The notes under the pieces were generated by a model. That model worked only from the letters and a program-made list of their open reading frames with translations, had not been told where the DNA came from and did no database searches. Below are positions 18,739 through 28,897 of a stretch of DNA of 64,000 nt, one piece after another (position 1 is the first letter of the stretch; each line of letters opens with the position of its first letter). The position numbers were made by a program, and so were the translations under genes. Where the stretch lies: the NCBI GenBank assembly GCA_018675975.1, contig JABGXB010000002.1, positions 1-64,000 on the forward strand, in the 5' to 3' direction. Source of the stretch: Candidatus Woesearchaeota archaeon. GTDB lineage: Archaea > Nanobdellota > Nanobdellia > Woesearchaeales > JABGXB01.

Positions 18739-20451
18739 ATGTTAATTATAAAAAACTTAGATAAGAGTTTTGAAGATAAACCTATACTCAATGATGCAAA
18801 TTTAGTAATAAATAAAGGAGAGAAAATTGCTTTAATTGGATCAAATGGAACTGGTAAAACTACACTTTTAAGATTAATTTTAGAATTTGATGATGATTTT
18901 TATGGCAATATAGAAAATACATTCAAAACTATTTCATATATGACTCAAGATTTGGATTTGAGAAATCAAAATAAATTATTTAATGAAGCTGTATTATTTG
19001 ATAATAGAATTATTGAAATATATAATAGATTAGAAGAAGTTGAAAATTTAATGTGTGATGATAATACTGTAGCAAATATTGAAACTTATCAAAAATTATT
19101 AGATGAATATGAAAGGTTAAATAAAAAGTTCATTGAACTTGGCGGACATAAATTAGAAGAAAAAGGAAAAAAAGTTTTAACTAATTTAGGATTTAAAGAA
19201 TCACAATTTAACCAACTTGTTGAGACTCTTTCAGGAGGAGAAAAAACTAAATTAAAATTAGCTAAGGCACTTATATGTGAAAGTGATTTTTTAATTTTAG
19301 ATGAACCTACTAATCATTTGGATATTGCAAATATTGTTTGGCTGGAAACATTTTTAAAACAATATAAAGGAAGTTTATTAATTATATCTCATGATAAATA
19401 TTTATTAAATAAAGTTTGTAATCATACTTGCTTAATTATTAATGAAAAAATACAAAAATATAAGGGGAATTATGAAACATTTTATTTAAAATTAAGTGAC
19501 TTAAATAAAAATAATAAAAAAGCCTTAAAAAAAATTGAACAAGAAATTGAAAGATCTAAAAAAATAATCAAAGACTATAAATCATGCTTTGGTGGATTAA
19601 AAAAAAAATTAAAAAATAATTTATATAAATTACATAAAAAATTACATTCACAAAAAATTGGATCTTTAGATATTACTGAAAAAGAAGTAAATATAAAATT
19701 TAATTCTAAAACTTTTATCCAAAGAGAATTTGATTCTGAAAAATATAAAGATTTGGAGGAAGAAAATAGAGATTCACCAGATTTTTTAGAACAAAATCAA
19801 AAATATATAAAACCAATTTTAGAAATTAATAAATTGAGTGTTCAATATGGAGAAAGAGTAATATTAGATAATTTAAATGTCAGAATAATACCAGGAGAAG
19901 TAATTGCTATAATTGGAGCAAATGGAGAGGGAAAAACTACTTTATTAAATGCCATCTATCATTTTTATAAATCTGAAAATATTAAATTTTATTTAGAATT
20001 TAATAGTACTCAAAGTAGATTCCACCAAGATATGGATTTAATTTATTTCGATCAAGAATATAAAAAATTAAATCACAAAAAAAATGTAATGGAAGAATTA
20101 GAAATTGATTATTTTTCAGAGGATTATGAAGACATGAGGAAAATATTATCAAATCTATTATTCACACCAAATCAATTAAAACAAAAAATATATACATTAT
20201 CAGGTGGAGAAAAAGCAAAATTAAATTTTGCAAAAATAATGTTATCTAATTATAATGTAATGATATTAGATGAACCTACAAATCATTTAGATATTAATAC
20301 AAAAGAATTATTATCTCAAGCATTATTAAATTATAATGGAACTGTTCTATTTGTAAGTCATGATAGAGATTTTGTTAAAGAAATAGCTGACAAAGTACTA
20401 TTATTAAAAAATGGAAAATTATGGCCAATTGATAAAAATAAATTAAATTAA
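18739..20451 (+). CDS. ABC-F family ATPase (two ABC domains, no TMs)
   Basis: Two P-loops (GSNGTGKTTLL, GANGEGKTTLL), two LSGGEK signatures, two LDEPTNHLDI motifs. Confidence 0.93.
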   Translation: MLIIKNLDKSFEDKPILNDANLVINKGEKIALIGSNGTGKTTLLRLILEFDDDFYGNIENTFKTISYMTQDLDLRNQNKLFNEAVLFDNRIIEIYNRLEEVENLMCDDNTVANIETYQKLLDEYERLNKKFIELGGHKLEEKGKKVLTNLGFKESQFNQLVETLSGGEKTKLKLAKALICESDFLILDEPTNHLDIANIVWLETFLKQYKGSLLIISHDKYLLNKVCNHTCLIINEKIQKYKGNYETFYLKLSDLNKNNKKALKKIEQEIERSKKIIKDYKSCFGGLKKKLKNNLYKLHKKLHSQKIGSLDITEKEVNIKFNSKTFIQREFDSEKYKDLEEENRDSPDFLEQNQKYIKPILEINKLSVQYGERVILDNLNVRIIPGEVIAIIGANGEGKTTLLNAIYHFYKSENIKFYLEFNSTQSRFHQDMDLIYFDQEYKKLNHKKNVMEELEIDYFSEDYEDMRKILSNLLFTPNQLKQKIYTLSGGEKAKLNFAKIMLSNYNVMILDEPTNHLDINTKELLSQALLNYNGTVLFVSHDRDFVKEIADKVLLLKNGKLWPIDKNKLN

Positions 20452-21300
20452 ATCAAAATTATTACAAATAAATCTATAGAAAAAACTATCAATTTCATTA
20501 CAAATTTTTATTATTTTATTATATTTACTAACTTTATCATCAGTAACTTGATTGGCGATTAAATTTTTTAAAGCAATTAAACAAATTTCATCATTAGAAC
20601 AATAGCCAATTGATGGACCTATTATCATTTTGTTATTTTGATATGGTTTTAAGGAATTATAATGATTTAAAAAATCTGTTTCAACTTGATTTAATTTAAA
20701 ATTTAATGTAAATGAAAAGAAAACTATAAAAATTAAAAATGTAATAAAAAATGCTTGACGTAAATTAAAATTTTTATGTTCTGCTGGAACACCAAATAAT
20801 TCTTTTTTATTGAAAATAAATGCAATTACAAGTAAATTTAATATAATAATCATTGCTGAAAATGGAATTGTAAAAGTTCCAAATTTTAAATTATTATAAA
20901 ATAAAGAATCAATTAATATAATAATAAAATTAATAGCGTGAATAATATACCAACCAGAAGCAAATTGATAATTCCATTTTTCTTTTTGCATCATTGCATA
21001 TATTAAAAATAAGGATAAAATAAAAAATACAAAATTTAAAAAAACTCCAAATCTTCCTGGAAAAATAGAAGATAATACTAAAGTATGTGAGAAATTTTCA
21101 TATAATAAACTTGGTAAATAACCCCAGAAAAGATAACCTAAACCAGAAACTAATGTATAAATAATAAATAAAAATAAACTAATTGGCATTTCTTTTAATT
21201 TAATTAAAAAAGGATTAAATGAACTTATCAGATCACTACCAATTAAGCCATTAGCTAACTTATTTTTTGCATTATTTAACTTATCTACTAGAACTGCCAT
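20443..21300 (-). CDS. Polytopic membrane protein (Yip1-like arrangement)
   Basis: Several hydrophobic segments; 3' ends overlap with the ABC-F gene. Confidence 0.6.
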   Translation of the reverse strand: MAVLVDKLNNAKNKLANGLIGSDLISSFNPFLIKLKEMPISLFLFIIYTLVSGLGYLFWGYLPSLLYENFSHTLVLSSIFPGRFGVFLNFVFFILSLFLIYAMMQKEKWNYQFASGWYIIHAINFIIILIDSLFYNNLKFGTFTIPFSAMIIILNLLVIAFIFNKKELFGVPAEHKNFNLRQAFFITFLIFIVFFSFTLNFKLNQVETDFLNHYNSLKPYQNNKMIIGPSIGYCSNDEICLIALKNLIANQVTDDKVSKYNKIIKICNEIDSFFYRFICNNFDLI

Positions 21301-21380
21301 TTCTCCTCTATTTTAAAATAAGTATAATAATTTTATAAATATAGTGGAGAATTTATAATAAAAAATATTTATTTCCAAAT

Positions 21381-22298
21381 TTATTTAGATGCAATTATAC
21401 CAGAGGTTTCTTCTAAATATTCTACGTTTTTAAATCCAACAGTATTTAATCTTTTAATTACTTTTTCAAATAAGACATTTTTATTAGAATTAATACCAGG
21501 ACGTGGAACATAATGATATAATTTACCATCTTGTTTTAAAACCCTATATAATTCTTCATAAAAACTAATATTATATAATTCTGTAAAATCATTTCCCGTA
21601 GGAGGATCATGTATAATTCTATCAAAAAAATTATTGTTAAAATTAACAATTTCAACTATTATATTTTTATTTTGTATTTTAATATTATTATTATCAAATA
21701 ATTCGGCTGTAAATGGATTAATTTTAGCTAATTCTAAAACATTTTCATTAATATCAAAGCTAAATACTTCATCCGCTTTTTCACTTAATAATAAACAAGT
21801 ATATCCAGCACCAAAACAAGTGTCTAATGCTATTCCCTGAATTGGAGAAATAGATTTTAATTTTAATTCTGTATCTTCTTTTACAGTAACTTCTTTACTT
21901 CTATGCATTGGGGTAGGACCAATTAATAAAGTTGGCCAAGTTTCAGTTGGTTTTAATTTATACGGTATATCTTTATCATCATATAAAATTAATTTTTCTA
22001 AATGTCCATCAATATTTAAATATATAAAATCCGCTTTTAAGTTTAAATCATAATAAAAATCAAAATAATTAACTTGACCAAAAGTAAATTCTTCGTCAAC
22101 CAATTCAGATCTAATAATTTTTCGAATTACATTTTTATTTAAATGTTCATCAAATTCTTCAGAATCATATGAGGTTATTTTAAATAAAAGTAAATCATCA
22201 TTTTTGCCTTCTAGAGGTAATCCCAGATTAACACTAATATGTAATTCAAAGCCAATACTTACTTTTATTTTTCTTAATTCTTTTGTAGTTAAATACAT
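21381..22298 (-). CDS. SAM-dependent methyltransferase (COG2521-like)
   Basis: GIALDTCFGAGYTCLLLSEKADEVFSFDINENVLELA; RIIHDPPTGN. Confidence 0.8.
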   Translation of the reverse strand: MYLTTKELRKIKVSIGFELHISVNLGLPLEGKNDDLLLFKITSYDSEEFDEHLNKNVIRKIIRSELVDEEFTFGQVNYFDFYYDLNLKADFIYLNIDGHLEKLILYDDKDIPYKLKPTETWPTLLIGPTPMHRSKEVTVKEDTELKLKSISPIQGIALDTCFGAGYTCLLLSEKADEVFSFDINENVLELAKINPFTAELFDNNNIKIQNKNIIVEIVNFNNNFFDRIIHDPPTGNDFTELYNISFYEELYRVLKQDGKLYHYVPRPGINSNKNVLFEKVIKRLNTVGFKNVEYLEETSGIIASK

Positions 22299-22332
22299 AG
22301 AAAAACCTATTTATATTTTTTTATAAGTTTAA

Positions 22333-23769
22333 TCATTTATTTAAAATATTCTCTAATATTTGTTTAGCAGTAGATGGGTTTGCTTTTCCTCTACTATTTT
22401 TCATAATAACACCAACTAAAAAATTAATTGATTTTAAATCTCCATTTTTATATGCATCCACAGCTATTTGATTATCTAATATTGCTTTTTTGGCTAAATC
22501 TGTAATAAAACTATCATCACTACTTTGCTCTAAATCATTTTCTTCAATATATTTGATTAAATCAAAATTAGATTCAGATAATACTTTCTCTAAAAGTAAA
22601 TTATTTATTTTATTATCAATAATTTTATCTAAATATTTTTTAATTAATATAGTTAAATTGTTTATATTGAAATTTAATTTACTAAAATTAATTTCCATTT
22701 GATTTAATATTTTAATAATCCTATTTCTAAAATAATTGGCAACTAACTGAGGATTAAATTTATTTTCATATTTACAATTCTTATTTAAAAATTCATTAAA
22801 AAATTCACCTAAATTTTTATCTTCTAAAATAATTTCTAAATCTTCTAAATTTATATCAAAATCTTCTAATATATTATTAATTTTATTATAATAAATATCA
22901 TCTTTATTACAATCTATCATTGACTCTTTTATTATTTCCTCAGTTATTTTAATTGGAGGAATATCATTTTCAGGATAATAACCATAATCTGCAGCTTCTT
23001 CTTTACTTCTTTGAAAAAAAGTTTTAGTTCCATCCCAACCACGAGTTTCTAATTTTATTGTTTCATTATTTTGAACACAATCTTTTTGTCTATTAATTTC
23101 AAATTCTAATGCTTGTTCAATATCTTTAAATCCATTTATATTTTTAATTTCAACTCTAGTATAATTTGTCTCTTTAATACTTATATTTGCATCCGCTTTT
23201 AATGTACAATTATATCTATCAAAAATATTTAAATATTCTAATATAATAATTAATTTTTTTAAAAACTCTCTAGCTTGTTCAGGTTTTGTCATAACTGGGT
23301 TCGTAACTAATTCAATTAATGGAGTTCCACTTCTATTGTAATCAATTAAACAAGTATTATTTGAAATAACCATACTCCCAGGATCTTCTTCAATATGAAT
23401 ATGATGTAATTTTACAAATTCATTTAAACCAATTTGAATTTTTCCACCCATACCAATTGGAAATTCATCTTGTGTAATTTGAAAATTTTTAACCAAGTCA
23501 GGATAAAAATAATTTTTTCTATCAAAACATAATTTTTTAGGTATTTGACAACCAATAATATTAGCAAGTTTTAATGCAAATAATACTGCTTGTTTATTTG
23601 GATGTGGTTTAGAACCAGGATAACCCAAACAAATATTGCAAACATTTTCATTTGCTTTAATATTTTTACCATGAAATGATGGATTTTTACAACTACAAAA
23701 TAATTTTGATTGAGTTTTTAAACTAATGTGAACTTCCAAACCTATAATAATATCACTTGTAAATTTCAT
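22333..23769 (-). CDS. gatB: Asp-tRNA(Asn)/Glu-tRNA(Gln) amidotransferase subunit B
   Basis: IIGLEVHISLKTQSKLFCSC; NVCNICLGYPGSKPHPN; C-terminal YqeY-like tail SRGKANPSTAKQIL. Confidence 0.94.
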   Translation of the reverse strand: MKFTSDIIIGLEVHISLKTQSKLFCSCKNPSFHGKNIKANENVCNICLGYPGSKPHPNKQAVLFALKLANIIGCQIPKKLCFDRKNYFYPDLVKNFQITQDEFPIGMGGKIQIGLNEFVKLHHIHIEEDPGSMVISNNTCLIDYNRSGTPLIELVTNPVMTKPEQAREFLKKLIIILEYLNIFDRYNCTLKADANISIKETNYTRVEIKNINGFKDIEQALEFEINRQKDCVQNNETIKLETRGWDGTKTFFQRSKEEAADYGYYPENDIPPIKITEEIIKESMIDCNKDDIYYNKINNILEDFDINLEDLEIILEDKNLGEFFNEFLNKNCKYENKFNPQLVANYFRNRIIKILNQMEINFSKLNFNINNLTILIKKYLDKIIDNKINNLLLEKVLSESNFDLIKYIEENDLEQSSDDSFITDLAKKAILDNQIAVDAYKNGDLKSINFLVGVIMKNSRGKANPSTAKQILENILNK

Positions 23770-25118
23770 TTTATTTTATTTGACAGCCACAATAATTTAT
23801 CTTCAGTAAAATGATTTGAAATTATCATCATACCTGTTGGCATATTATTATCTTTACCTGATGGAATTGATATGTGAGGTAATCCTGCTAAATTAGGACA
23901 ACAACAATATGTATCAGCTAACATTTCTTCATATGGTGAAATGTTTTTTATTTCATCAATTAAAGGTGCAATCGTTGGTGTACTTGGCCCAATTAAAAAA
24001 TCAAAATTATTAAAAATTTCTAAATACTTATCAATAATTAATTTTCTCACTCTCATTGCTTTATTCATATATGCATCTCTGTATGATGCCATTCTTGCAA
24101 AAGTCCCTAAGATTATTCTTCGCTTTGTTTCTTTTGAAAAATTTTCACTTCTTATTTTTATAAAATAATCATTATAATTTAAATTAGTTGGAATATTTTG
24201 AACACCATAACGAAGCCCACAAAGTTTTGATAAATTTGTACTAGCTTCACTTAAACTTAATATATAATAAACAGGTAAACTATATTTATTGATAAAAGAA
24301 ATATCTACAGTTTCAATTTCTACTTTAATATTTGATTTATCTAAATTGTTTTTTAATTGATCGATCTTATCTTTTACATTATTATTAATTTGATTATTTT
24401 CATCTAAATTAATTAATCCAATTTTAATCGTATTATTTTTATACTTAGTATCATCGTTTAATAAATCAACATAATTTTTATTTTCATGTTTTACATTAGT
24501 ACAATCATTCAAATCATATCCATCAATCATTTCAAGACCTACTGCAATATCTAAAATATCTTTTGCCATAATACCAATTTTATCTAAAGAATTTGCATAA
24601 CTAATAAGCCCATCTCTACTTATTAGACCATAAGTTGGAGTTAATCCATAAACACCACAAAAACTTGCAGGAGTACTAATTGATCCACCAGTACTTTCTG
24701 CTATACTAATATGACGAAATTTTGTTTTAGCTGTAAAACCAGCACAACCACCTGAACTTCCACCACAACTTCTTTTATCATCATAAGGATTTTTAGGAAT
24801 TTTTTTATCAATCCCTACATTTACATTATACCCACCAAAACCAAATTCATCATGTATTGTTTTTCCTATAAAAATTGGTTTTATATTTTTATTTTTAAAA
24901 TAATCTTTTGTGTTTTTAATTACTTTCGAATCATTTACAGGAAAATAATTATTTAAAATTTTACTTGATGATCTTGCTTGAGAATTTTTAATTAAAATTG
25001 CATCTTTAATAGAAATAGTAATAAAATCCCCATCATAATTTTCATCAATGGGTATTGTTTCCACTAAATAATTAAAACTATTATTAATATTTTCTATTTC
25101 TTGAATGACCTCTTTCAT
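23766..25118 (-). CDS. gatA: Asp-tRNA(Asn)/Glu-tRNA(Gln) amidotransferase subunit A
   Basis: Amidase signature RSCGGSSGGCAGFTA...ESTGGSISTPASFCGVYGLTPTYG. Confidence 0.94.
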   Translation of the reverse strand: MKEVIQEIENINNSFNYLVETIPIDENYDGDFITISIKDAILIKNSQARSSSKILNNYFPVNDSKVIKNTKDYFKNKNIKPIFIGKTIHDEFGFGGYNVNVGIDKKIPKNPYDDKRSCGGSSGGCAGFTAKTKFRHISIAESTGGSISTPASFCGVYGLTPTYGLISRDGLISYANSLDKIGIMAKDILDIAVGLEMIDGYDLNDCTNVKHENKNYVDLLNDDTKYKNNTIKIGLINLDENNQINNNVKDKIDQLKNNLDKSNIKVEIETVDISFINKYSLPVYYILSLSEASTNLSKLCGLRYGVQNIPTNLNYNDYFIKIRSENFSKETKRRIILGTFARMASYRDAYMNKAMRVRKLIIDKYLEIFNNFDFLIGPSTPTIAPLIDEIKNISPYEEMLADTYCCCPNLAGLPHISIPSGKDNNMPTGMMIISNHFTEDKLLWLSNKIK

Positions 25119-25124
25119 TTTAAA

Positions 25125-25403
25125 TTATTTTATTTTAGGACCAATAAAAAAACCATCTTGTATATGTATTGTATTTTTTTTTATTTCAACTTTATTTTCA
25201 TTAGCAATATCTTCTCTTAATTCATAATTCAAATCAATAGGGTGATATATTGGATTAATTTTATTTGTATCCACTTCACAGATTAAATTAAACATATCCA
25301 TAATTTCATTTAATTGAATTTTAAATTCATTATTTTCAGATTCAGTTAATTTTAATCTAGCATTTTTACAAATTTGATTTAATAAATTATCATCGATTTT
25401 CAT
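25125..25403 (-). CDS. gatC: Amidotransferase subunit C
   Basis: ICKNARLKLTESENNEFKIQLNEIMDMFNLICEVDTNKINPIYHP; next to gatA. Confidence 0.85.
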   Translation of the reverse strand: MKIDDNLLNQICKNARLKLTESENNEFKIQLNEIMDMFNLICEVDTNKINPIYHPIDLNYELREDIANENKVEIKKNTIHIQDGFFIGPKIK

Positions 25404-26838
25404 TTTTAATAATTATAGTTCCCTCTTTTGAGTCTTTAATTGCATAACCTAATTTTAATATTTTTTCTCTTAAAATATCTGATTGTGGCCAATCTTTATT
25501 ATTTCTTGCTTCATCTCTTTGTTTAGCTAATTCTTTAATTTCATTTGGAATTTTAATTTCAATATTATATTTTAATAAATTCATTAATTGATCAATTTTA
25601 ATATAAAAATGATTAAATATATTTTTTATATTATTATTAACTTCATTATTTTCAATACTATTATTTACTAATTTTAAAAATGCTGTAGTTTGACTTATTA
25701 TAATTGAATTATTAAAATCATCATTTATAGCTTCAATTATATTTTTATTAAAATTATCAATTTCATTTTTTATTTTTTCTTCAATATTATTTTCAATTAA
25801 ATTTAAATTGTTTAATTTTTGTAATCTATTATATGTTTCAATATACCGATCAAATATTTTTTTTGATTGTATAATAAATTCATTTGAAAAATTAATTTGT
25901 TGTCTATAATTATTAGAAATTAAAGCTAATCTGACAGCTCCTGCACCATATTTTTCAATTAATTCTCTTGCCGTATAAAAAGTGCCTTTTGATTTAGACA
26001 TTTTTTCTCCGTCAATTAACATATGTTCTGAATGCATATAGTAATTTGCATATTCTTTTCCATTACAACATTCAGATTGTGCGATTTCATCTTCATGATG
26101 TGGAAATTTTAAATCAATACCTCCACTTTTAATATCGAAAGTTTCACCTAAAAGATCTTTTGCCATAACACTACATTCAATATGCCAGCCTGGAAAACCA
26201 CTACCCCATGGACTGTCCCATTGCATTAAATGATTAGATTCTGCTTCTTTCCAAATAGAAAAATCTCTTGGATCTTCTTTTTCATCTAATTTAATTGTTC
26301 TTTCACTTGCATCTTGTTTTAATTCATCTAATTTATTTCCAGATAATTTACCATATTCGTTAAATTTATTTACTCTAAAATAAACCGAACCATTTTTTTG
26401 ATATGCAAAATCTTTTTCTATTAAAATTTTAATAAAATCAATTATTTTTTGAATAAAATCAGTAGCTCTTGGTTCATAATCAGGTTTAATTATACCTAAA
26501 TCCGCCATATCTTTTTTATAATTTATTTCATACTTTCTTGCTATTTCATAAGGATCAATTTTTTCTTTTTTGGCTTGTTTTAATATTTTATCATCACCAT
26601 CATCAGAATCATCAACCAAATGACCAACATCCGTTATATTCTGTACATGAATTACTTCATAACCAATATACATTAAACATCTTTTAATAAAATCAAATAT
26701 AATGAAAGTTTTTGCATTACCAATGTGAATATCATTATATACTGTCGGCCCACAAGTATACATTTTAATTTTATTAGGCTCAATAGAATTAAAATATATT
26801 TTCTTTTTCTTTAAACTATCAAATATTTGTAAAGCCAC
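25390..26838 (-). CDS. cysS: Cysteinyl-tRNA synthetase
   Basis: YTCGPTVYNDIHIGNAKTF; GWHIECSVMAKDLLG; KMSKSKGTF. Confidence 0.95.
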   Translation of the reverse strand: MALQIFDSLKKKKIYFNSIEPNKIKMYTCGPTVYNDIHIGNAKTFIIFDFIKRCLMYIGYEVIHVQNITDVGHLVDDSDDGDDKILKQAKKEKIDPYEIARKYEINYKKDMADLGIIKPDYEPRATDFIQKIIDFIKILIEKDFAYQKNGSVYFRVNKFNEYGKLSGNKLDELKQDASERTIKLDEKEDPRDFSIWKEAESNHLMQWDSPWGSGFPGWHIECSVMAKDLLGETFDIKSGGIDLKFPHHEDEIAQSECCNGKEYANYYMHSEHMLIDGEKMSKSKGTFYTARELIEKYGAGAVRLALISNNYRQQINFSNEFIIQSKKIFDRYIETYNRLQKLNNLNLIENNIEEKIKNEIDNFNKNIIEAINDDFNNSIIISQTTAFLKLVNNSIENNEVNNNIKNIFNHFYIKIDQLMNLLKYNIEIKIPNEIKELAKQRDEARNNKDWPQSDILREKILKLGYAIKDSKEGTIIIKNENR

Positions 26839-26875
26839 AAGTAAAACATAATAGAATTAATTTATAATTATTTTG

Positions 26876-27718
26876 TTATTTATATTGTTTAAATACTTTT
26901 TTTACATTTTTTAAACTAAGAGAACTTAATGCGCCAATATATACATTCAAATGATCTGGCCTAAAATTTAAATATTGATTTAAAGCCATAAAACCACTAT
27001 TTGCATTTATATCTAAAATCTTATTTATAGGCATCCAATTATAATATTGGGCCTCAATACTATTATTGTTTTTTCCAATTCCAATATTATTTGCTTTAAA
27101 CATATCTTTTGGCATTTTATAGAAAATAAAAATATTAAAATGTTCACTTTGATATTCATTATTTATAAGATCCGAAAAAAAAAAATGTAATCGTTCCCTT
27201 GATTTTGCATTAAAAATAAAATCTCTTTCTTCTTCAAATCCCCTTAAGCAACCTTGTTCATAAGTTTCTCCAATTTTTAATGTTTCAGCAACACTAAATT
27301 CTCTGCATCCTGCATATAATTTATTTTCAGATCTTAAAGGAACTAATACTTGCATATTTCTATTTATTATTAAACATAAAGAAGCTCTATGATAAAAATC
27401 ATCATTTACATTTAATATTTTTTTTTTCCTTATTCTTTTATTACTACTACAATCTTTTCTATAAAATAATAATCTTTTTTTATCTACAAAAATAGGTTTA
27501 TTTTGATGATCAAACATTTGAATTAATTCTAAATCTGAATTTAATTTAGTTTTTCCAGGTAAATTAATTTTATTATTTACTAAAAAATAACTTATATTAT
27601 CTATAACTTTTTCTTCTAATTCAAAATTGTCTGAATCAGTATATTCGAGAAATTGATTTATTGATAAATTTTGACTCTGTAATCGAAATTCATTACTTAA
27701 ATGCGTTTGTGCAGGCAT
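26876..27718 (-). CDS. NUDIX-like hydrolase
   Basis: Nudix-box-like GETYEQGCLRGFEEERDF (deviates from REUXEE as RGFEEE). Confidence 0.6.
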   Translation of the reverse strand: MPAQTHLSNEFRLQSQNLSINQFLEYTDSDNFELEEKVIDNISYFLVNNKINLPGKTKLNSDLELIQMFDHQNKPIFVDKKRLLFYRKDCSSNKRIRKKKILNVNDDFYHRASLCLIINRNMQVLVPLRSENKLYAGCREFSVAETLKIGETYEQGCLRGFEEERDFIFNAKSRERLHFFFSDLINNEYQSEHFNIFIFYKMPKDMFKANNIGIGKNNNSIEAQYYNWMPINKILDINANSGFMALNQYLNFRPDHLNVYIGALSSLSLKNVKKVFKQYK

Positions 27719-27849
27719 AAAAAATTGTTCAAGTGCTATTATATAATAATTTATCTAATAAAAACATTATTTTTTATTTTCACAATCATTTAAAAATTCA
27801 TAAACTTTATTCCATTTTATTGAAATTTTATTAAAAAATGAGTCTATCA

Positions 27850-27921
27850 TGTATATACACAGGTAATACATTTATATATATGTTTTGATAACACAATATA
27901 CACACATAACCATATGGTTAT
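27850..27921. promoter_or_regulatory. Palindrome-rich promoter region of the AbrB-PhoU gene
   Basis: tgtatataca palindrome (27850-27859) and 16-bp perfect palindrome ataaccatatggttat (27906-27921), 12 bp upstream of ATG. Confidence 0.55.
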
Positions 27922-27933
27922 ATTTATTTAAAA

Positions 27934-28845
27934 ATGAAACGAAAAATTGTTAGACATGGCCCAAGTTCCCTTACTATTTCACTTCCAATGAAATGGATAA
28001 AAAAACATAATATTAAAGCTGGAGATGAATTAGACATTAGAGAAATTAATTCATTTTTAACTATTGGAAATCAAAATCAAAATAATGATAAATCCATATT
28101 AATTGATGTTTCTAATATTGGAAAATCTATAAATCGGGTTATAGGATCAATCTACAGAGCAGGATATGATAATGTAAAAATTAAATATTCTAATCCGGAA
28201 GAATTTGATGAAATACAAGATGAAGTAGAAAAAATATCAAAAGGATTTGAAATTTTTAAATATAGTTCATCTGAAATACAAATTAAGTCAATTTATCAAC
28301 CAAATATAGAAGATTTTAATAATGTCCTTCAGAGATATTTTTATGCAATTAAAAATATAGGTGTTGATTTATTAGATACTTTAAAAAAAAAAAATTTAGA
28401 TTTTTTAAAAACTGTTATATTACAAGATAGAGCAATTGATAGACACAGTAATTTTTTAAGAAGAATTTTAAATAAAGGTTTACAAATTGAATTTGATCGA
28501 CCCTATTGCATTTATTATATAATAGAGCAATTAGAAATTTTTGCAGATTTATATAAAGAATTTGCAAAATTATATTATTCAAATAGAGAAAAAAAGATTT
28601 TGAATGATTACTTAATAATTATAGAACAAATAAATGAATTATTTGATATTTTTTTAAAAGCATTTTTTAATTTTACTTTTGATAAATCAAAAGCATTATT
28701 CAATAAAGAAAAAGAAATATATTCTACATTCGAAAAATTAAAAAAAAATCCCAATATAGATGTAGAAACATATAGTCAATTATATTTAATATTTAGATGT
28801 TTATTTGAAATTAAATGTGCATTACTTACTGGTTTTTTAAAATAA
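27934..28845 (+). CDS. Regulator with N-terminal SpoVT/AbrB domain and PhoU-like domains
   Basis: KRKIVRHGPSSLTISLPMKWIKKHNIKAGDELDI followed by PhoU-like helices. Confidence 0.85.
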   Translation: MKRKIVRHGPSSLTISLPMKWIKKHNIKAGDELDIREINSFLTIGNQNQNNDKSILIDVSNIGKSINRVIGSIYRAGYDNVKIKYSNPEEFDEIQDEVEKISKGFEIFKYSSSEIQIKSIYQPNIEDFNNVLQRYFYAIKNIGVDLLDTLKKKNLDFLKTVILQDRAIDRHSNFLRRILNKGLQIEFDRPYCIYYIIEQLEIFADLYKEFAKLYYSNREKKILNDYLIIIEQINELFDIFLKAFFNFTFDKSKALFNKEKEIYSTFEKLKKNPNIDVETYSQLYLIFRCLFEIKCALLTGFLK

Positions 28846-28897
28846 GATTTTTTTCATTTAGTAAGTTTTATAAGTATATTTTTATGTGTAAAGTTTT

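Noticed and set aside
22333-26838. cysS-gatC-gatA-gatB cluster as a novel system
   Set aside because: Tightly packed but standard aminoacylation functions; no unusual domain.
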